Assembly: GCA_945890735.1 (NCBI GenBank)
Contig: CAMDCZ010000005.1
Location: 1 to 64,000, forward strand
From: Bordetella parapertussis
GTDB taxonomy: Bacteria > Pseudomonadota > Gammaproteobacteria > Burkholderiales > Burkholderiaceae_C
Direction of reading: 5' to 3'
Length of the DNA stretch: 64,000 nucleotides
A model generated the notes under the pieces. That model had not been told where the DNA came from, did no database searches, and was given only the letters and a program-made list of their open reading frames with translations. This document shows, piece after piece, positions 48,888-57,067 of this stretch. Position numbers and translations under genes: made by a program. Within the stretch, counting starts at the first letter, position 1, and each line of letters starts with the position of its first letter.

Positions 48888-50504
48888 TCAAGGTTTGTCA
48901 CCTTTGCCAGCTTTGCCCGATGCGGCATCGATAGAGCCGGATAAATCGACCCCAATTTGGTCGCCGATGCTTTTCAGGGCTGGCAATTGCAATGCCATGC
49001 CCAAGATGCTGTCCATGACTTGGGTGACCGGGGGCTTGCCAGCACCGCCATCGCCGGATGCGCCGCCAGACGTGCTTTGGCCAGCCCCGTTGGTCGCCCC
49101 AAAGCCACTCACATGGTTGATTCGAATGCTGTCGATTTTTTCGATGGGACGCATCATGTGCGACATGATTTCAGGCAAGCGATCGAGTCGGTACTGCTCA
49201 AGCTTCATGTGCAAGACTGGCGTGCTGAGGGCATTTTCGGCATCGATCAACGCACGCGAGCCTTCAGACTCAGCGAGCATGCGCGCTTTGTCTGCAGTGG
49301 CTTTGGTGTGGGTGGCTTCAGCTTCCGCTTTGGCGCGCCTGAGCAGCACGGTAACCTCAGTGGCTGCATTGGCCTCGGCCACTTCACCAGCTTCTTTGAC
49401 ACGCTTGACGGCCATTTCAAGCGAGCGGTCAGCGATGGCGCGCTCGCGGTCTGTTTGGACTTTTTCTTGCGCCAAGATCACTTCGGTGCGAGCCAGCTCT
49501 GCGGCGGCCTGCGCATGTGCCTCTTCGGCTTGCTTGGCGGACAGGGTGATCGCGCTTTCGATTTTCCGAACCTCTGAATTGAGCTGTGATTCAATTTCGG
49601 ACTTGCGCAGCTCACGCTGCTTTTCAATCTCACGCATGCGGGTGTCTTGCTCACGGGCGATGCGGGCTGCCTCGGTGGCGGCTTGTGATTCTTCGCGCGA
49701 TTTCGCCGTTTCAGCATCGCTTTGCGCCTTGATTTTTTCCAGCTCCAACCGTTGGCTGATTTGGGCCTCTTCCTCTTGTTGATTCAATAACAAGCGCTGC
49801 TTGGTGGCATCGAGTTGGGTTTGCCGAACAGAGATGTCTGCTTCGGATTCAATTTGCACCCGCTTTTTACGGTTGACTGCAATGATCTCTGCCAAACGAC
49901 GCATACCCACTGAATTGAAGGCATTGTTTTCATCCAACGCAGAAAATGAGGTTTGGTCTAAGCGGGTCAAAGACACCGAGTCGAGCACCACACCGTTTTC
50001 AGCCAGGTTGCCCTTGAGCAAAGCAGATATGTCGGCGACAAACTGAGAACGTTTTTCATGGATTTGATCCATGGTGCGACTGGCTGCAACGGCTTGCACC
50101 GCATCGATGAAACGGCCTTCGAGCAAATTGCGCATGCCTTCGGGGTTGAACGCCTTGGAACCCAGCGACTGGGCAGCAGTGGCCACACCCTCGGTCGTGG
50201 GTTGAACCCGGACATAAAACTCCAGTTCTGCATCCACCCGCATCCGGTCTTCGGTGATGAGAGATTTTTCTGCAATCCGACGAACTTCAACACGGATGGT
50301 GCGCAGGTTGATTTCATCGATCTTGTGCAAAAACGGCAACGAGAGACAGCCGCCTGAAATCAGTGTTTTTTGGCCACCAAAACCCGTGCGGATGATGGCG
50401 ATGTCTCGGCTGGATTTCCGGTAAAAGTGATTCAGAAAGGTGACCAAAACCGCGATCACCACCACAAACACAACGATGCCAAAGAGCCAAGCGAGAACAA
50501 CCAT
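48888..50504 (-). CDS. Flotillin (SPFH domain, YqiK-like)
   Basis: A 538-residue membrane-scaffold protein. One N-terminal transmembrane helix (residues 3-24) is followed by an SPFH domain at about 30-200 and a long Ala/Glu/Arg-rich coiled coil at about 230-410. The C-terminal part has a Gly/Ser-rich stretch (FGATNGAGQSTSGG). Bacterial flotillins organise membrane microdomains and fluidity. The usual NfeD/YqiJ partner is not next to it. GAGG lies upstream of the ATG. It is on the same strand as the amide operon but separated by 76 bp. Confidence 0.9.
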   Translation of the reverse strand: MVVLAWLFGIVVFVVVIAVLVTFLNHFYRKSSRDIAIIRTGFGGQKTLISGGCLSLPFLHKIDEINLRTIRVEVRRIAEKSLITEDRMRVDAELEFYVRVQPTTEGVATAAQSLGSKAFNPEGMRNLLEGRFIDAVQAVAASRTMDQIHEKRSQFVADISALLKGNLAENGVVLDSVSLTRLDQTSFSALDENNAFNSVGMRRLAEIIAVNRKKRVQIESEADISVRQTQLDATKQRLLLNQQEEEAQISQRLELEKIKAQSDAETAKSREESQAATEAARIAREQDTRMREIEKQRELRKSEIESQLNSEVRKIESAITLSAKQAEEAHAQAAAELARTEVILAQEKVQTDRERAIADRSLEMAVKRVKEAGEVAEANAATEVTVLLRRAKAEAEATHTKATADKARMLAESEGSRALIDAENALSTPVLHMKLEQYRLDRLPEIMSHMMRPIEKIDSIRINHVSGFGATNGAGQSTSGGASGDGGAGKPPVTQVMDSILGMALQLPALKSIGDQIGVDLSGSIDAASGKAGKGDKP

Positions 50505-50618
50505 GTTTATTCCTCAAGTTCAGTGTCGAGCTGCAACTTTTGAATAATAGGAATAAAAAATTGTTTGCCTCTTGGTGATTCCCCTGTCAGGGTTGCCCCT
50601 GCTTTTGGACCGAGTTTG

Positions 50619-51482
50619 TCAGCTCAGACCCAACAAGCGAACCGCGTTGTCTTTCAAGATACCGGGCATGACCTCGGGCTTGAACCCTGCCACCTCGAAG
50701 TCTTTCATCCAGCGCTCGGGGGTGATCAGGGGGTAATCGCTGCCAAACAAGACCCGGTCTTTCAGCAAAGTGTTCGAGTACTGAACCAGGCTTTTCGGAA
50801 AATACTTGGGGCTCCAGCCGGAGAGGTCAATCCAGACATTGGGCTTGTGCATGGCCACGCTCAAAGCTTCGTCCTGCCAAGGAAAACTGGGGTGAGCCAT
50901 GACAATTTGCATGTCCCCCCAATCGGCAGCCACCTCGTCCAGGTGCATCGGGTTGCTGTAGGCCAACTTCAAGCCGCCGCCGCAACGCATGCCAGAGCCA
51001 ATGCCGCTGTGACCGGTATGGAAAATCGCTGGCAGCTTGTGCGCGTTGATCACCTCGTAAATCGGCCAGGCCATCTTGTCGTAGGGATGGTAGCCCTGGA
51101 CCGTGGGGTGGAATTTAAAGCCGCGCACGCCCTCCTCCTTGATCAGGCGCTCGGCCTCACGCGCACCCATCTTGCCTTTGTGCGGGTCGATGCTGGCAAA
51201 GGCCATCATCATGTCGCTGTTGTCGCGCGCTGCTTTGGCGATTTCTTCGTTGGGTATGCGACGGCGCCCCATCTGCGACTCGGCGTCCACCGTGAACATC
51301 ACCAAACCGATCTTGCGCTCACGGTAATAGGCCACGGTTTCTTCAATGGTCGGGCGGCGGTTCGAGCCGAAGTATTTATCGGCAGCGCGGTCGTATTCCT
51401 CGCCATAGTTGTCAAATGGGTTCCAGCAGCTCACCTCGGCGTGGGTGTGGATGTCTATCGCAATCAAGTCGGCGTGGTTCAT
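50619..51482 (-). CDS. Amidohydrolase-family TIM-barrel protein
   Basis: A 287-residue metal-dependent hydrolase or decarboxylase of the Amidohydro_2 type (ACMSD/LigW-like group). Motifs are IDIHTHAE, GFKFHPTVQGYHP, IFHTGHSGIG, MAHPSFPW and the late FGSDYPLI Asp. These hydrolases and non-oxidative decarboxylases act on aromatic or unsaturated acids; the substrate here is unknown. The ATG at 51482 is preferred over the frame start at 51533. It is divergent, with 49 bp between starts, from the crotonase and feruloyl-CoA synthase genes. Confidence 0.82.
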   Translation of the reverse strand: MNHADLIAIDIHTHAEVSCWNPFDNYGEEYDRAADKYFGSNRRPTIEETVAYYRERKIGLVMFTVDAESQMGRRRIPNEEIAKAARDNSDMMMAFASIDPHKGKMGAREAERLIKEEGVRGFKFHPTVQGYHPYDKMAWPIYEVINAHKLPAIFHTGHSGIGSGMRCGGGLKLAYSNPMHLDEVAADWGDMQIVMAHPSFPWQDEALSVAMHKPNVWIDLSGWSPKYFPKSLVQYSNTLLKDRVLFGSDYPLITPERWMKDFEVAGFKPEVMPGILKDNAVRLLGLS

Positions 51483-51531
51483 GGTCGAATAAGATCCTTT
51501 GAAGCAACTATAACGACCAGAGACTGAGCGC

Positions 51532-52302
51532 ATGACAACAGAACTTCAACTCGACATGCAGGGTGACGTGGCCATCGTGCGCATCACACGCCCTGCCAAG
51601 CGCAACGCCCTGAACGACGGCCTGATCCTCGCGCTGCGTCAAACCTTTGACACCCTGCCCACCCACGCCAAGGCCGCGGTTTTGTGCGGCGAAGGCGAGC
51701 ACTTTTGCGCGGGCCTCGACCTGAGCGAACTGCAAACCAGGGATGCCGGTGAAGGCATGCAGCATTCGCGCATGTGGCACAGCGCATTTGAGCGGATTCA
51801 GTTTGGTGCGGTGCCTGTGGTCGCTGCCCTGCAAGGCGCGGTGGTCGGTGGCGGTTTGGAGTTGGCCGCGTCCTGCCACATCCGCGTGGCCGACGACAGC
51901 ACTTTTTACGCCTTGCCCGAAGGCACGCGCGGCATTTTTGTCGGCGGCGGTGGCGCAGTGCGCATCCCCAAACTCATTGGTGTGGCCCGCATGACAGACA
52001 TGATGATGACCGGGCGTGTCTACAACGCGGTTGACGGCGAACGGGCTGGATTTGCACAGTACCTCGTCCCTGCTGGGACCGCCTTTGACAAGGCCCTCGA
52101 ACTGGCCAATCGCATTGCCACCAACGCACCCTTGACCAACTACGCGCTGATGCATGCCCTGCCACGTATCGCCGAGCAAGCCGCTGACCATGGCTTTGTC
52201 ACTGAATCTTTAATGTCTTCCATCACCCAAGCTGCGCCCGAGGCCAAGGCCCGTGTCGAAGCCTTTTTGCAAGGCCGCGCAGCCAAAGTGGACCGCGCAT
52301 GA
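51532..52302 (+). CDS. Crotonase, possible hydroxycinnamoyl-CoA hydratase/lyase
   Basis: A 256-residue crotonase with HFCAGLDLSEL and GAVVGGGLELAASCHIRVAD; both acids are present (Glu of GGLELA and Glu of ALPEGTRGIF). Encoded directly upstream of, and overlapping by ATGA, a feruloyl-CoA synthase-like gene. The likely job is hydration and retro-aldol cleavage of feruloyl- or coumaroyl-CoA to vanillin or 4-hydroxybenzaldehyde plus acetyl-CoA. Sequence alone does not prove lyase activity. Confidence 0.82.
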   Translation: MTTELQLDMQGDVAIVRITRPAKRNALNDGLILALRQTFDTLPTHAKAAVLCGEGEHFCAGLDLSELQTRDAGEGMQHSRMWHSAFERIQFGAVPVVAALQGAVVGGGLELAASCHIRVADDSTFYALPEGTRGIFVGGGGAVRIPKLIGVARMTDMMMTGRVYNAVDGERAGFAQYLVPAGTAFDKALELANRIATNAPLTNYALMHALPRIAEQAADHGFVTESLMSSITQAAPEAKARVEAFLQGRAAKVDRA

Positions 52303-54170
52303 CAACGCCGGCCAAGTACCGCGCCATGCGCTACGGCATCACGCGGGTGACGCGTGCGCAAACGCCCGAGGGTGTGCAGTACGTGCAAGCCGAGCAGTCA
52401 CTGCAAGACCATCCCCAGCGCATGACCGACAAACTGCTGCACTGGGCCCGGGTCTCACCCGATCGCACTTTCATGGCTCGGCGCAAACGCCTGCCGGACG
52501 GCAGCACCGGCGACTGGGAACACTTGGTGTACGCCCAGGCTTTGGCGGGTGCCCGTCGCATTGGCCAGGCCTTGCTGGGCCGACAGCTCAGCGCTGACAG
52601 ACCCGTGGTGATCTTGAGCGAAAACAGCCTCGAACACGCTCTTTTGAGCATGGCCTGCATGATGGTGGGTGTGCCGTTTTGCCCGGTGTCGCCTGCCTAT
52701 TCCACGGTCAGCCAAGACTTTGACAAGCTGCGCCATGTCTTGAAAACCCTCACACCTGGCTTGGTGTTCGCGGCAGACGCTGACAAATACGCCAAGGCGA
52801 TCGCAGCCGCAGTGCCGCCCGATGTGGCGGTGGTGATCGCGCACGGGCAGCTGCACAACCGCCCTTGTACGCGCTGGGGTGCCTTGCTCGACATCCCTGA
52901 TACCTCGGCGGTGGATGCGGCGATGCAAGCCACTGGCCCCGACACCATCGTGAAGTTTTTGTTCACCTCGGGTTCGACCAACATGCCCAAGGCTGTGATC
53001 AACACCCACCGCATGTGGTGCGCCAACCAACAACAAATGTGGCAGTCCATGCCCGTGTTGGGCGAAGCGCCACCCGTGCTGGTCGATTGGCTGCCCTGGA
53101 ACCACACCTTTGGCGGCAACCACAACACCGGCCTGACCTTGTTTCACGGTGGCTCGCTCTACATCGACGACGGCAAACCAGTGCCCGCCTTGATGGGTGA
53201 GACCTTGCGCAACCTGCGTGACATCGCCCCAACCCTTTACTTCAATGTGCCGACTGGCTTGGAAGCGATCGCCAACGCGATGCACACCGACGATGTGCTC
53301 AGACGCAACCTGCTCAGCCGGGTGCGGATGTTTTTCTATTCAGGTGCGGCCTTGGCGCAACCGATCTGGGACAGTTTGCACGCCTCGCAAGAGCGCGAGG
53401 TGGGCGAGCGCATTGTGATGGGCACCGGGCTGGGCATGACCGAGTCTGGGCCGTTTGCGATTTTTGTGCCTCGCCCCGAGGTGCAGTCGGGTGACCTGGG
53501 CTTGCCGGCGGCCGGCATGCGCTTGAAGCTGGTTCCCATGGGTGACAAGGTCGAGGTGCGTTACCAAGGGCCCAACATCACGCCTGGCTATTGGCGTGCG
53601 CCAGAGGCCACCGCTGAAGCATTTGACGAAGAGGGCTATTTCAAAAGTGGTGACGCGGTGACCTGGATCGACCCCAACAACATCCACCTGGGTCTGAGAT
53701 TCGATGGCCGCATTGCCGAAGACTTCAAGCTCGCCACCGGCACCTTTGTGAGCGTTGGGCCGCTGCGGGCCAAGATCATCGCGGCGGGCGCACCCTATGT
53801 GCAAGACGCGGTCATCACCGGCTTGAACCTCAAAGAAGTGGGCGCGATGCTGTTCACCACCCCCAAGGTCCGTGACTTGGCTGGCCTGCCAGCCAACACC
53901 CCCTTGGCCGAGGTGCTGGCACACCCCCAGGTGTTGGCGCATTTCCAAACCGTCTTGAACCAACTCGCGGCCCATGCCACCGGCAGCGCCAACCGCCTGG
54001 CACGCCTGTTGTTGCTGTCGGAACCGCCCTCCATCGACACCGGTGAGGTCACCGACAAAGGCTCGATCAACCAGCGCGCTGTGCTGAAACGCCGTGACCT
54101 CTTGGTCCAAGCTTTGCACCAAGGGACAGCCGATCATGTGTTGTTGCCCCAAGCGCTGAGCAGCCACTGA
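52299..54170 (+). CDS. fcs: Feruloyl-CoA synthase-like ligase
   Basis: A 623-residue ANL ligase expected to activate ferulate or related hydroxycinnamates. It contains RPVVILSENSLEHALLSMACM, VGVPFCPVSPAYS, the P-loop FTSGSTNMPKAVINTH, the DWLPWNHTFGGN segment, the TGLGMTESGP motif and the late GTFVSVGPLR hinge region. These follow the Fcs subgroup rather than fatty-acyl ligases. It is coupled to the crotonase gene and followed after 47 bp by a Bug-type binding-protein gene. Vanillin dehydrogenase is not in the window. Confidence 0.85.
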   Translation: MTTPAKYRAMRYGITRVTRAQTPEGVQYVQAEQSLQDHPQRMTDKLLHWARVSPDRTFMARRKRLPDGSTGDWEHLVYAQALAGARRIGQALLGRQLSADRPVVILSENSLEHALLSMACMMVGVPFCPVSPAYSTVSQDFDKLRHVLKTLTPGLVFAADADKYAKAIAAAVPPDVAVVIAHGQLHNRPCTRWGALLDIPDTSAVDAAMQATGPDTIVKFLFTSGSTNMPKAVINTHRMWCANQQQMWQSMPVLGEAPPVLVDWLPWNHTFGGNHNTGLTLFHGGSLYIDDGKPVPALMGETLRNLRDIAPTLYFNVPTGLEAIANAMHTDDVLRRNLLSRVRMFFYSGAALAQPIWDSLHASQEREVGERIVMGTGLGMTESGPFAIFVPRPEVQSGDLGLPAAGMRLKLVPMGDKVEVRYQGPNITPGYWRAPEATAEAFDEEGYFKSGDAVTWIDPNNIHLGLRFDGRIAEDFKLATGTFVSVGPLRAKIIAAGAPYVQDAVITGLNLKEVGAMLFTTPKVRDLAGLPANTPLAEVLAHPQVLAHFQTVLNQLAAHATGSANRLARLLLLSEPPSIDTGEVTDKGSINQRAVLKRRDLLVQALHQGTADHVLLPQALSSH

Positions 54171-54217
54171 CTCCCCCTCCACCGCTTTCCAAGCCACATC
54201 CTTTTCAAAGACGCACC

Positions 54218-55237
54218 ATGAACACAACCCGCACCCCCAACCCCCCAGACACCCGCCGCCAGGTTTTGCAGGCACTGAGCCTGCCCTTGATCACGCCTTG
54301 GGCCGCATGGGCGCAAACCGCCGGTTTGCCCATCGAGCAGGTCAAGATCGTCAACGGTTTCCCCGCAGGCGGCACGGCGGACGCCACCAGCCGGCGCATT
54401 GGCGACAAAATGGCGGGCACTCCGTTGAGCAAAAACGCCGCTGTGGTGGAAAACAAAACCGGCGCGGCTGGGCGCATCGCGATCGACACTGTGAAAAACG
54501 GCCCGGCTGACGGCAGCAGCTTGTTGCTGACGCCTTATTCCATGATGGCGATCTACCCGCACATCTACAAAACCCTGAGTTACGACCCCTTCAAAGATTT
54601 CGCACCAGTGTGCATGGCCTCGTCCATGGTTCACGGTTTGGCGGTGGGTCCGATGGTGCCTGCGAGCGTGAAAACCGTGAAAGATTTTGTGGCCTGGTGC
54701 AAGGCCAACCCCAAGCAGGCCAATTACGGTTCCCCGGCTGCCGGTTCCACCCCCCATTTTTTGGGTGCGTTGCTGAGCTTGGAGACGGGCGTTGAGATTC
54801 AGCACGTGGCTTACCGTGGCTCGGTGCCCGGGGTGACCGACGTGATTGGTGGACAACTGGCCGCCATGTTGACGCCCCATGGCGACTTTTTGGCCAACCA
54901 CCGCGCTGGCAAGATTCGCATCCTGGCCACTTCAGGCAAGAAACGCTCACCCTTTGTGCCCGAGGTGCCGACCTTTGCTGAGCAAGGTTTTCCAGCGCTG
55001 ACCGCTGAAGAATGGTTTGGCTTCTTTGCCCCCGCCAAAACGCCTGCCAACGTGGTGAACGCTGCCAATGGGGTGATCAACCTGGCCATCAAAGACAAAG
55101 GCTTGCTGGATGCTTGGGCCATCCAAGGGCTGACCCCTTTAGGAGGCAGCGCGGATGAAATGGCCAAAGACCTCAGGCGCCAATTCGAGTATTGGGGCCC
55201 AATCGTCAAGCGCATTGGCTTCACTGCCGAATCTTGA
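54218..55237 (+). CDS. Tripartite tricarboxylate transporter (Bug/TctC) binding protein
   Basis: A 339-residue periplasmic solute-binding protein. The N-terminus has a Tat-like RRQVLQALSLPL then AWAQT signal (about residues 13-33). Mature hallmarks of the Bug family are the VNGFPAGGTADATSR loop, the NKTGAAGRIA segment and YGSPAAGSTPH. Bug proteins are greatly expanded in Burkholderiales and many lack adjacent TctA/TctB genes, as here. Its place after fcs suggests it may bind an aromatic acid. Confidence 0.9.
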   Translation: MNTTRTPNPPDTRRQVLQALSLPLITPWAAWAQTAGLPIEQVKIVNGFPAGGTADATSRRIGDKMAGTPLSKNAAVVENKTGAAGRIAIDTVKNGPADGSSLLLTPYSMMAIYPHIYKTLSYDPFKDFAPVCMASSMVHGLAVGPMVPASVKTVKDFVAWCKANPKQANYGSPAAGSTPHFLGALLSLETGVEIQHVAYRGSVPGVTDVIGGQLAAMLTPHGDFLANHRAGKIRILATSGKKRSPFVPEVPTFAEQGFPALTAEEWFGFFAPAKTPANVVNAANGVINLAIKDKGLLDAWAIQGLTPLGGSADEMAKDLRRQFEYWGPIVKRIGFTAES

Positions 55238-55301
55238 CTTGGCATGACCGGCCTGGAATTACACTCCCGGCTTCACCTTTTTTTGCCCCACAAGGACTGC
55301 C

Positions 55302-55655
55302 ATGATCACCACCCCCTCCGGCCTGCAATACGAAGACACCCACACTGGCGAGGGCGAGACCGCCACTGCTGGTCAATACGTGACGGTGCACTACACCGGC
55401 TGGCTTTGGGACAACGGCGAAAAAGGCGCGAAATTCGACTCCAGCTTGGACCGCAACGACCCGTTCGAGTTTGGTTTGGGCCAAGGCATGGTGATCCAAG
55501 GCTGGGACGAGGGCGTGCAAGGCATGAAGATTGGCGGCAAGCGCAGCCTGCTGATCCCGGCCGAACTCGGCTATGGCGCTCGTGGCGCGGGCGGTGTCAT
55601 TCCTCCGAATGCCACTTTGCTGTTCGAGGTGGAGCTGTTGGGCGTCGAGGGCTGA
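55302..55655 (+). CDS. FKBP-type peptidyl-prolyl cis-trans isomerase
   Basis: A 117-residue single FKBP domain, cytoplasmic (no signal). Core motifs are [37 protein letters not shown] and the C-terminal [24 protein letters not shown], with the active-site Tyr, Asp, Phe, Trp and Ile positions conserved. AAGGAC lies before the ATG. It is convergent with the higA gene, with a three-base gap between stops. The role is assisted proline isomerisation in protein folding. Confidence 0.93.
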   Translation: MITTPSGLQYEDTHTGEGETATAGQYVTVHYTGWLWDNGEKGAKFDSSLDRNDPFEFGLGQGMVIQGWDEGVQGMKIGGKRSLLIPAELGYGARGAGGVIPPNATLLFEVELLGVEG

Positions 55656-55658
55656 GGC

Positions 55659-55964
55659 TCAAACCGTGGCTGGTTTGAACACCCGAATACGCGCCACCAT
55701 GTCCTCGCGGGATTGACGCTCGGTCATGCGCATATCGAACTCGGTTTGAAGGTTGAGCCAAAACCGGGCTTCCATGTTGAAGAACAAACCCAACCTCAAG
55801 GCGGTGTCGGGCGTGATTGGGCGGATGCCATTCACCAATTCGCTGATGCGACTTGGCGGCACATCGATATCTGCCGCCAATTGCCGCGCAGAAATGCCCA
55901 TGGGCTTCATGAAGTCTTCCAACAAGATTTCGCCGGGATGAATTTCTGCCAATAAATCACTCAT
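55659..55964 (-). CDS. higA: HigA-family antitoxin
   Basis: A 101-residue antitoxin with an Xre-type helix-turn-helix (ISARQLAADIDVPPSRISELVNG) and the HigA signature PGEILLEDFMKP and TALRLGLFF, ending in a short C-terminal tail. It neutralises HigB and represses the operon through the promoter palindrome. Gene order toxin then antitoxin, nine bases apart, is the usual higBA order. Confidence 0.92.
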   Translation of the reverse strand: MSDLLAEIHPGEILLEDFMKPMGISARQLAADIDVPPSRISELVNGIRPITPDTALRLGLFFNMEARFWLNLQTEFDMRMTERQSREDMVARIRVFKPATV

Positions 55965-55973
55965 GTTTCACTC

Positions 55974-56252
55974 CTAATGGTAGTCCACGATTTCAACCTG
56001 GTGTGCGCCATCGGTTTGCCAGACAAAGCAGATGCGCCATTGGTCGTTCACGCGGATGCTGTGCTGTCCAGCGCGGTCCCCTTTCAAGGCTTCAAGTTGG
56101 TTGCCTGGCGGCACCCGCAAACTGATCAGAACCGTGGCCGCATGCATTTGCAGCAATTTGCGCCTGGCGACACGTTCGACGTTTTTGAAGCGAGGCACAG
56201 CCTGGCTTAGGAACAAAGCTTGGGTGTCGGCGCAAGCAAATGAATGGATCAT
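55974..56252 (-). CDS. higB: HigB/GraT-family toxin (RelE superfamily)
   Basis: A 92-residue ribosome-dependent mRNA interferase. It starts MIHSFACADTQALF and carries RFKNVERVARRKLLQ, LRVPPGNQLEALKGDRAGQHSIRVNDQWRICF and a C-terminal EIVDYH, the family pattern. The frame is open upstream to 56318, but homologous toxins start at MI-x-SF, so the ATG at 56252 is used. The predicted -10 box ends only five bases before this ATG, implying a leaderless mRNA. Confidence 0.92.
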   Translation of the reverse strand: MIHSFACADTQALFLSQAVPRFKNVERVARRKLLQMHAATVLISLRVPPGNQLEALKGDRAGQHSIRVNDQWRICFVWQTDGAHQVEIVDYH

Positions 56253-56257
56253 GCCCG

Positions 56258-56286
56258 ATGATATTCTGCAGTACAGAATCTGTAAA
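56258..56286 (-). promoter_or_regulatory. higBA promoter with operator palindrome
   Basis: Read on the minus strand: TTTACA (56286-56281), a 17-base spacer, then TATCAT (56263-56258). Both hexamers match the sigma70 consensus in five of six positions. The spacer contains ATTCTG-CAGTA-CAGAAT (56263-56279), a likely HigA operator. The start point would fall on or beside the higB ATG. Confidence 0.65.
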
Positions 56287-56303
56287 GCAGAAGCCTGATT
56301 ACA

Positions 56304-56331
56304 CTTGAAATAAAGCAAACCCCTCCCATTT
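56304..56331 (+). promoter_or_regulatory. sigma32 (RpoH)-type promoter of grpE
   Basis: CTTGAAA (56304-56310) and TCCCATTT (56324-56331) are separated by 13 bases. They match the heat-shock consensus CTTGAAA / CCCCATnT in 7/7 and 7/8 positions. It is about 32 bp upstream of the grpE start. Confidence 0.75.
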
Positions 56332-56333
56332 AC

Positions 56334-56355
56334 AGGGCTGATTGCATTCAGCCCT
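56334..56355 (+). promoter_or_regulatory. Perfect 8-bp inverted repeat at the 5' end of the grpE mRNA
   Basis: AGGGCTGA-TTGCAT-TCAGCCCT lies between the sigma32 -10 box and the grpE ATG (eight bases before it). It could be an operator or a 5' RNA hairpin. No Shine-Dalgarno is seen between it and the ATG. It is not a CIRCE element. Confidence 0.5.
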
Positions 56356-56362
56356 TATTTTC

Positions 56363-56929
56363 ATGTCAGATCACCACCCAACCCCTCCGTCCGAGCCGAC
56401 GGCCAACCCTGAGCCCGCCATGGACGCCAACCCGCACCCCGAACACGCCCCGCAACAGGAAGACCCGTTGAGCGTGGCCCAAGCTGAGGTCGCCAAGCTG
56501 ACCGCGGTCAATGCTGAGCTGGCCGACCAGTTTTTGCGCGCCAAAGCCGAGGCCGAAAACGCCCGCCGTCGCGCCGAAGAGGAAATCTCCAAAGCCCGCA
56601 AGTTCGCGGTCGAGTCGTTTGCAGAAAGCTTGTTGCCGGTGACCGACAGTCTCACCGCCGGTTTGGCCATTGCCGACGCCACCGCCGAGCAACTGCGCGA
56701 AGGTTCGCAAGCCACGTTGCGCCAGCTCAAAAGCGCTTTAGAACGCCACAAAGTCATTGAAATCAATCCCGAGGCCGGTGCCAAGTTCGATCCGCACCAG
56801 CACCAAGCCATCTCGGTGGTGCCCGCCGAGCAAGAAGCCAACACCGTGGTCACCGTGCTGCAAAAGGGCTATTTGATTGCCGATCGGGTGCTGCGCCCTG
56901 CTTTGGTGACGGTTGCCGCGCCCAAATAA
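56363..56929 (+). CDS. grpE: Nucleotide exchange factor GrpE
   Basis: Releases ADP from DnaK in the heat-shock chaperone cycle. The 188-residue protein has a Pro/Glu-rich N-terminus (1-35), a long helix with [23 protein letters not shown] and a C-terminal beta domain with [13 protein letters not shown] and [21 protein letters not shown]. An in-frame TTG at 56342 is ignored in favour of the ATG at 56363. First gene of the grpE-dnaK-dnaJ cluster, driven by the sigma32-type promoter upstream. Confidence 0.95.
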   Translation: MSDHHPTPPSEPTANPEPAMDANPHPEHAPQQEDPLSVAQAEVAKLTAVNAELADQFLRAKAEAENARRRAEEEISKARKFAVESFAESLLPVTDSLTAGLAIADATAEQLREGSQATLRQLKSALERHKVIEINPEAGAKFDPHQHQAISVVPAEQEANTVVTVLQKGYLIADRVLRPALVTVAAPK

Positions 56930-56973
56930 AGCCCAGGCTTACCCGATCTGACGGTTTTTTCAGGCCATGGGGG

Positions 56974-57001
56974 CTTGAAATCCAAAAACTTATCCACAGC
57001 T
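56974..57001 (+). promoter_or_regulatory. Weaker heat-shock-like promoter before dnaK, overlapping a perfect DnaA box
   Basis: CTTGAAA (56974-56980) is followed 13 bases later by CCACAGCT, a partial match to CCCCATnT. The sequence TTATCCACA at 56990-56998 is an exact consensus DnaA box and overlaps the putative -10 region. Either match could be chance. Confidence 0.35.
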
Positions 57002-57067
57002 ATTCAACATCGTTAAACAGGAATTGAGGCGGCCGCCTTCAGGGGCCAAATCACACAGGAGAAAAAA

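Noticed and set aside
56334..56355. CIRCE/HrcA operator before grpE
   Set aside because: The palindrome AGGGCTGA/TCAGCCCT does not match the CIRCE arms TTAGCACTC/GAGTGCTAA and has a shorter spacer.
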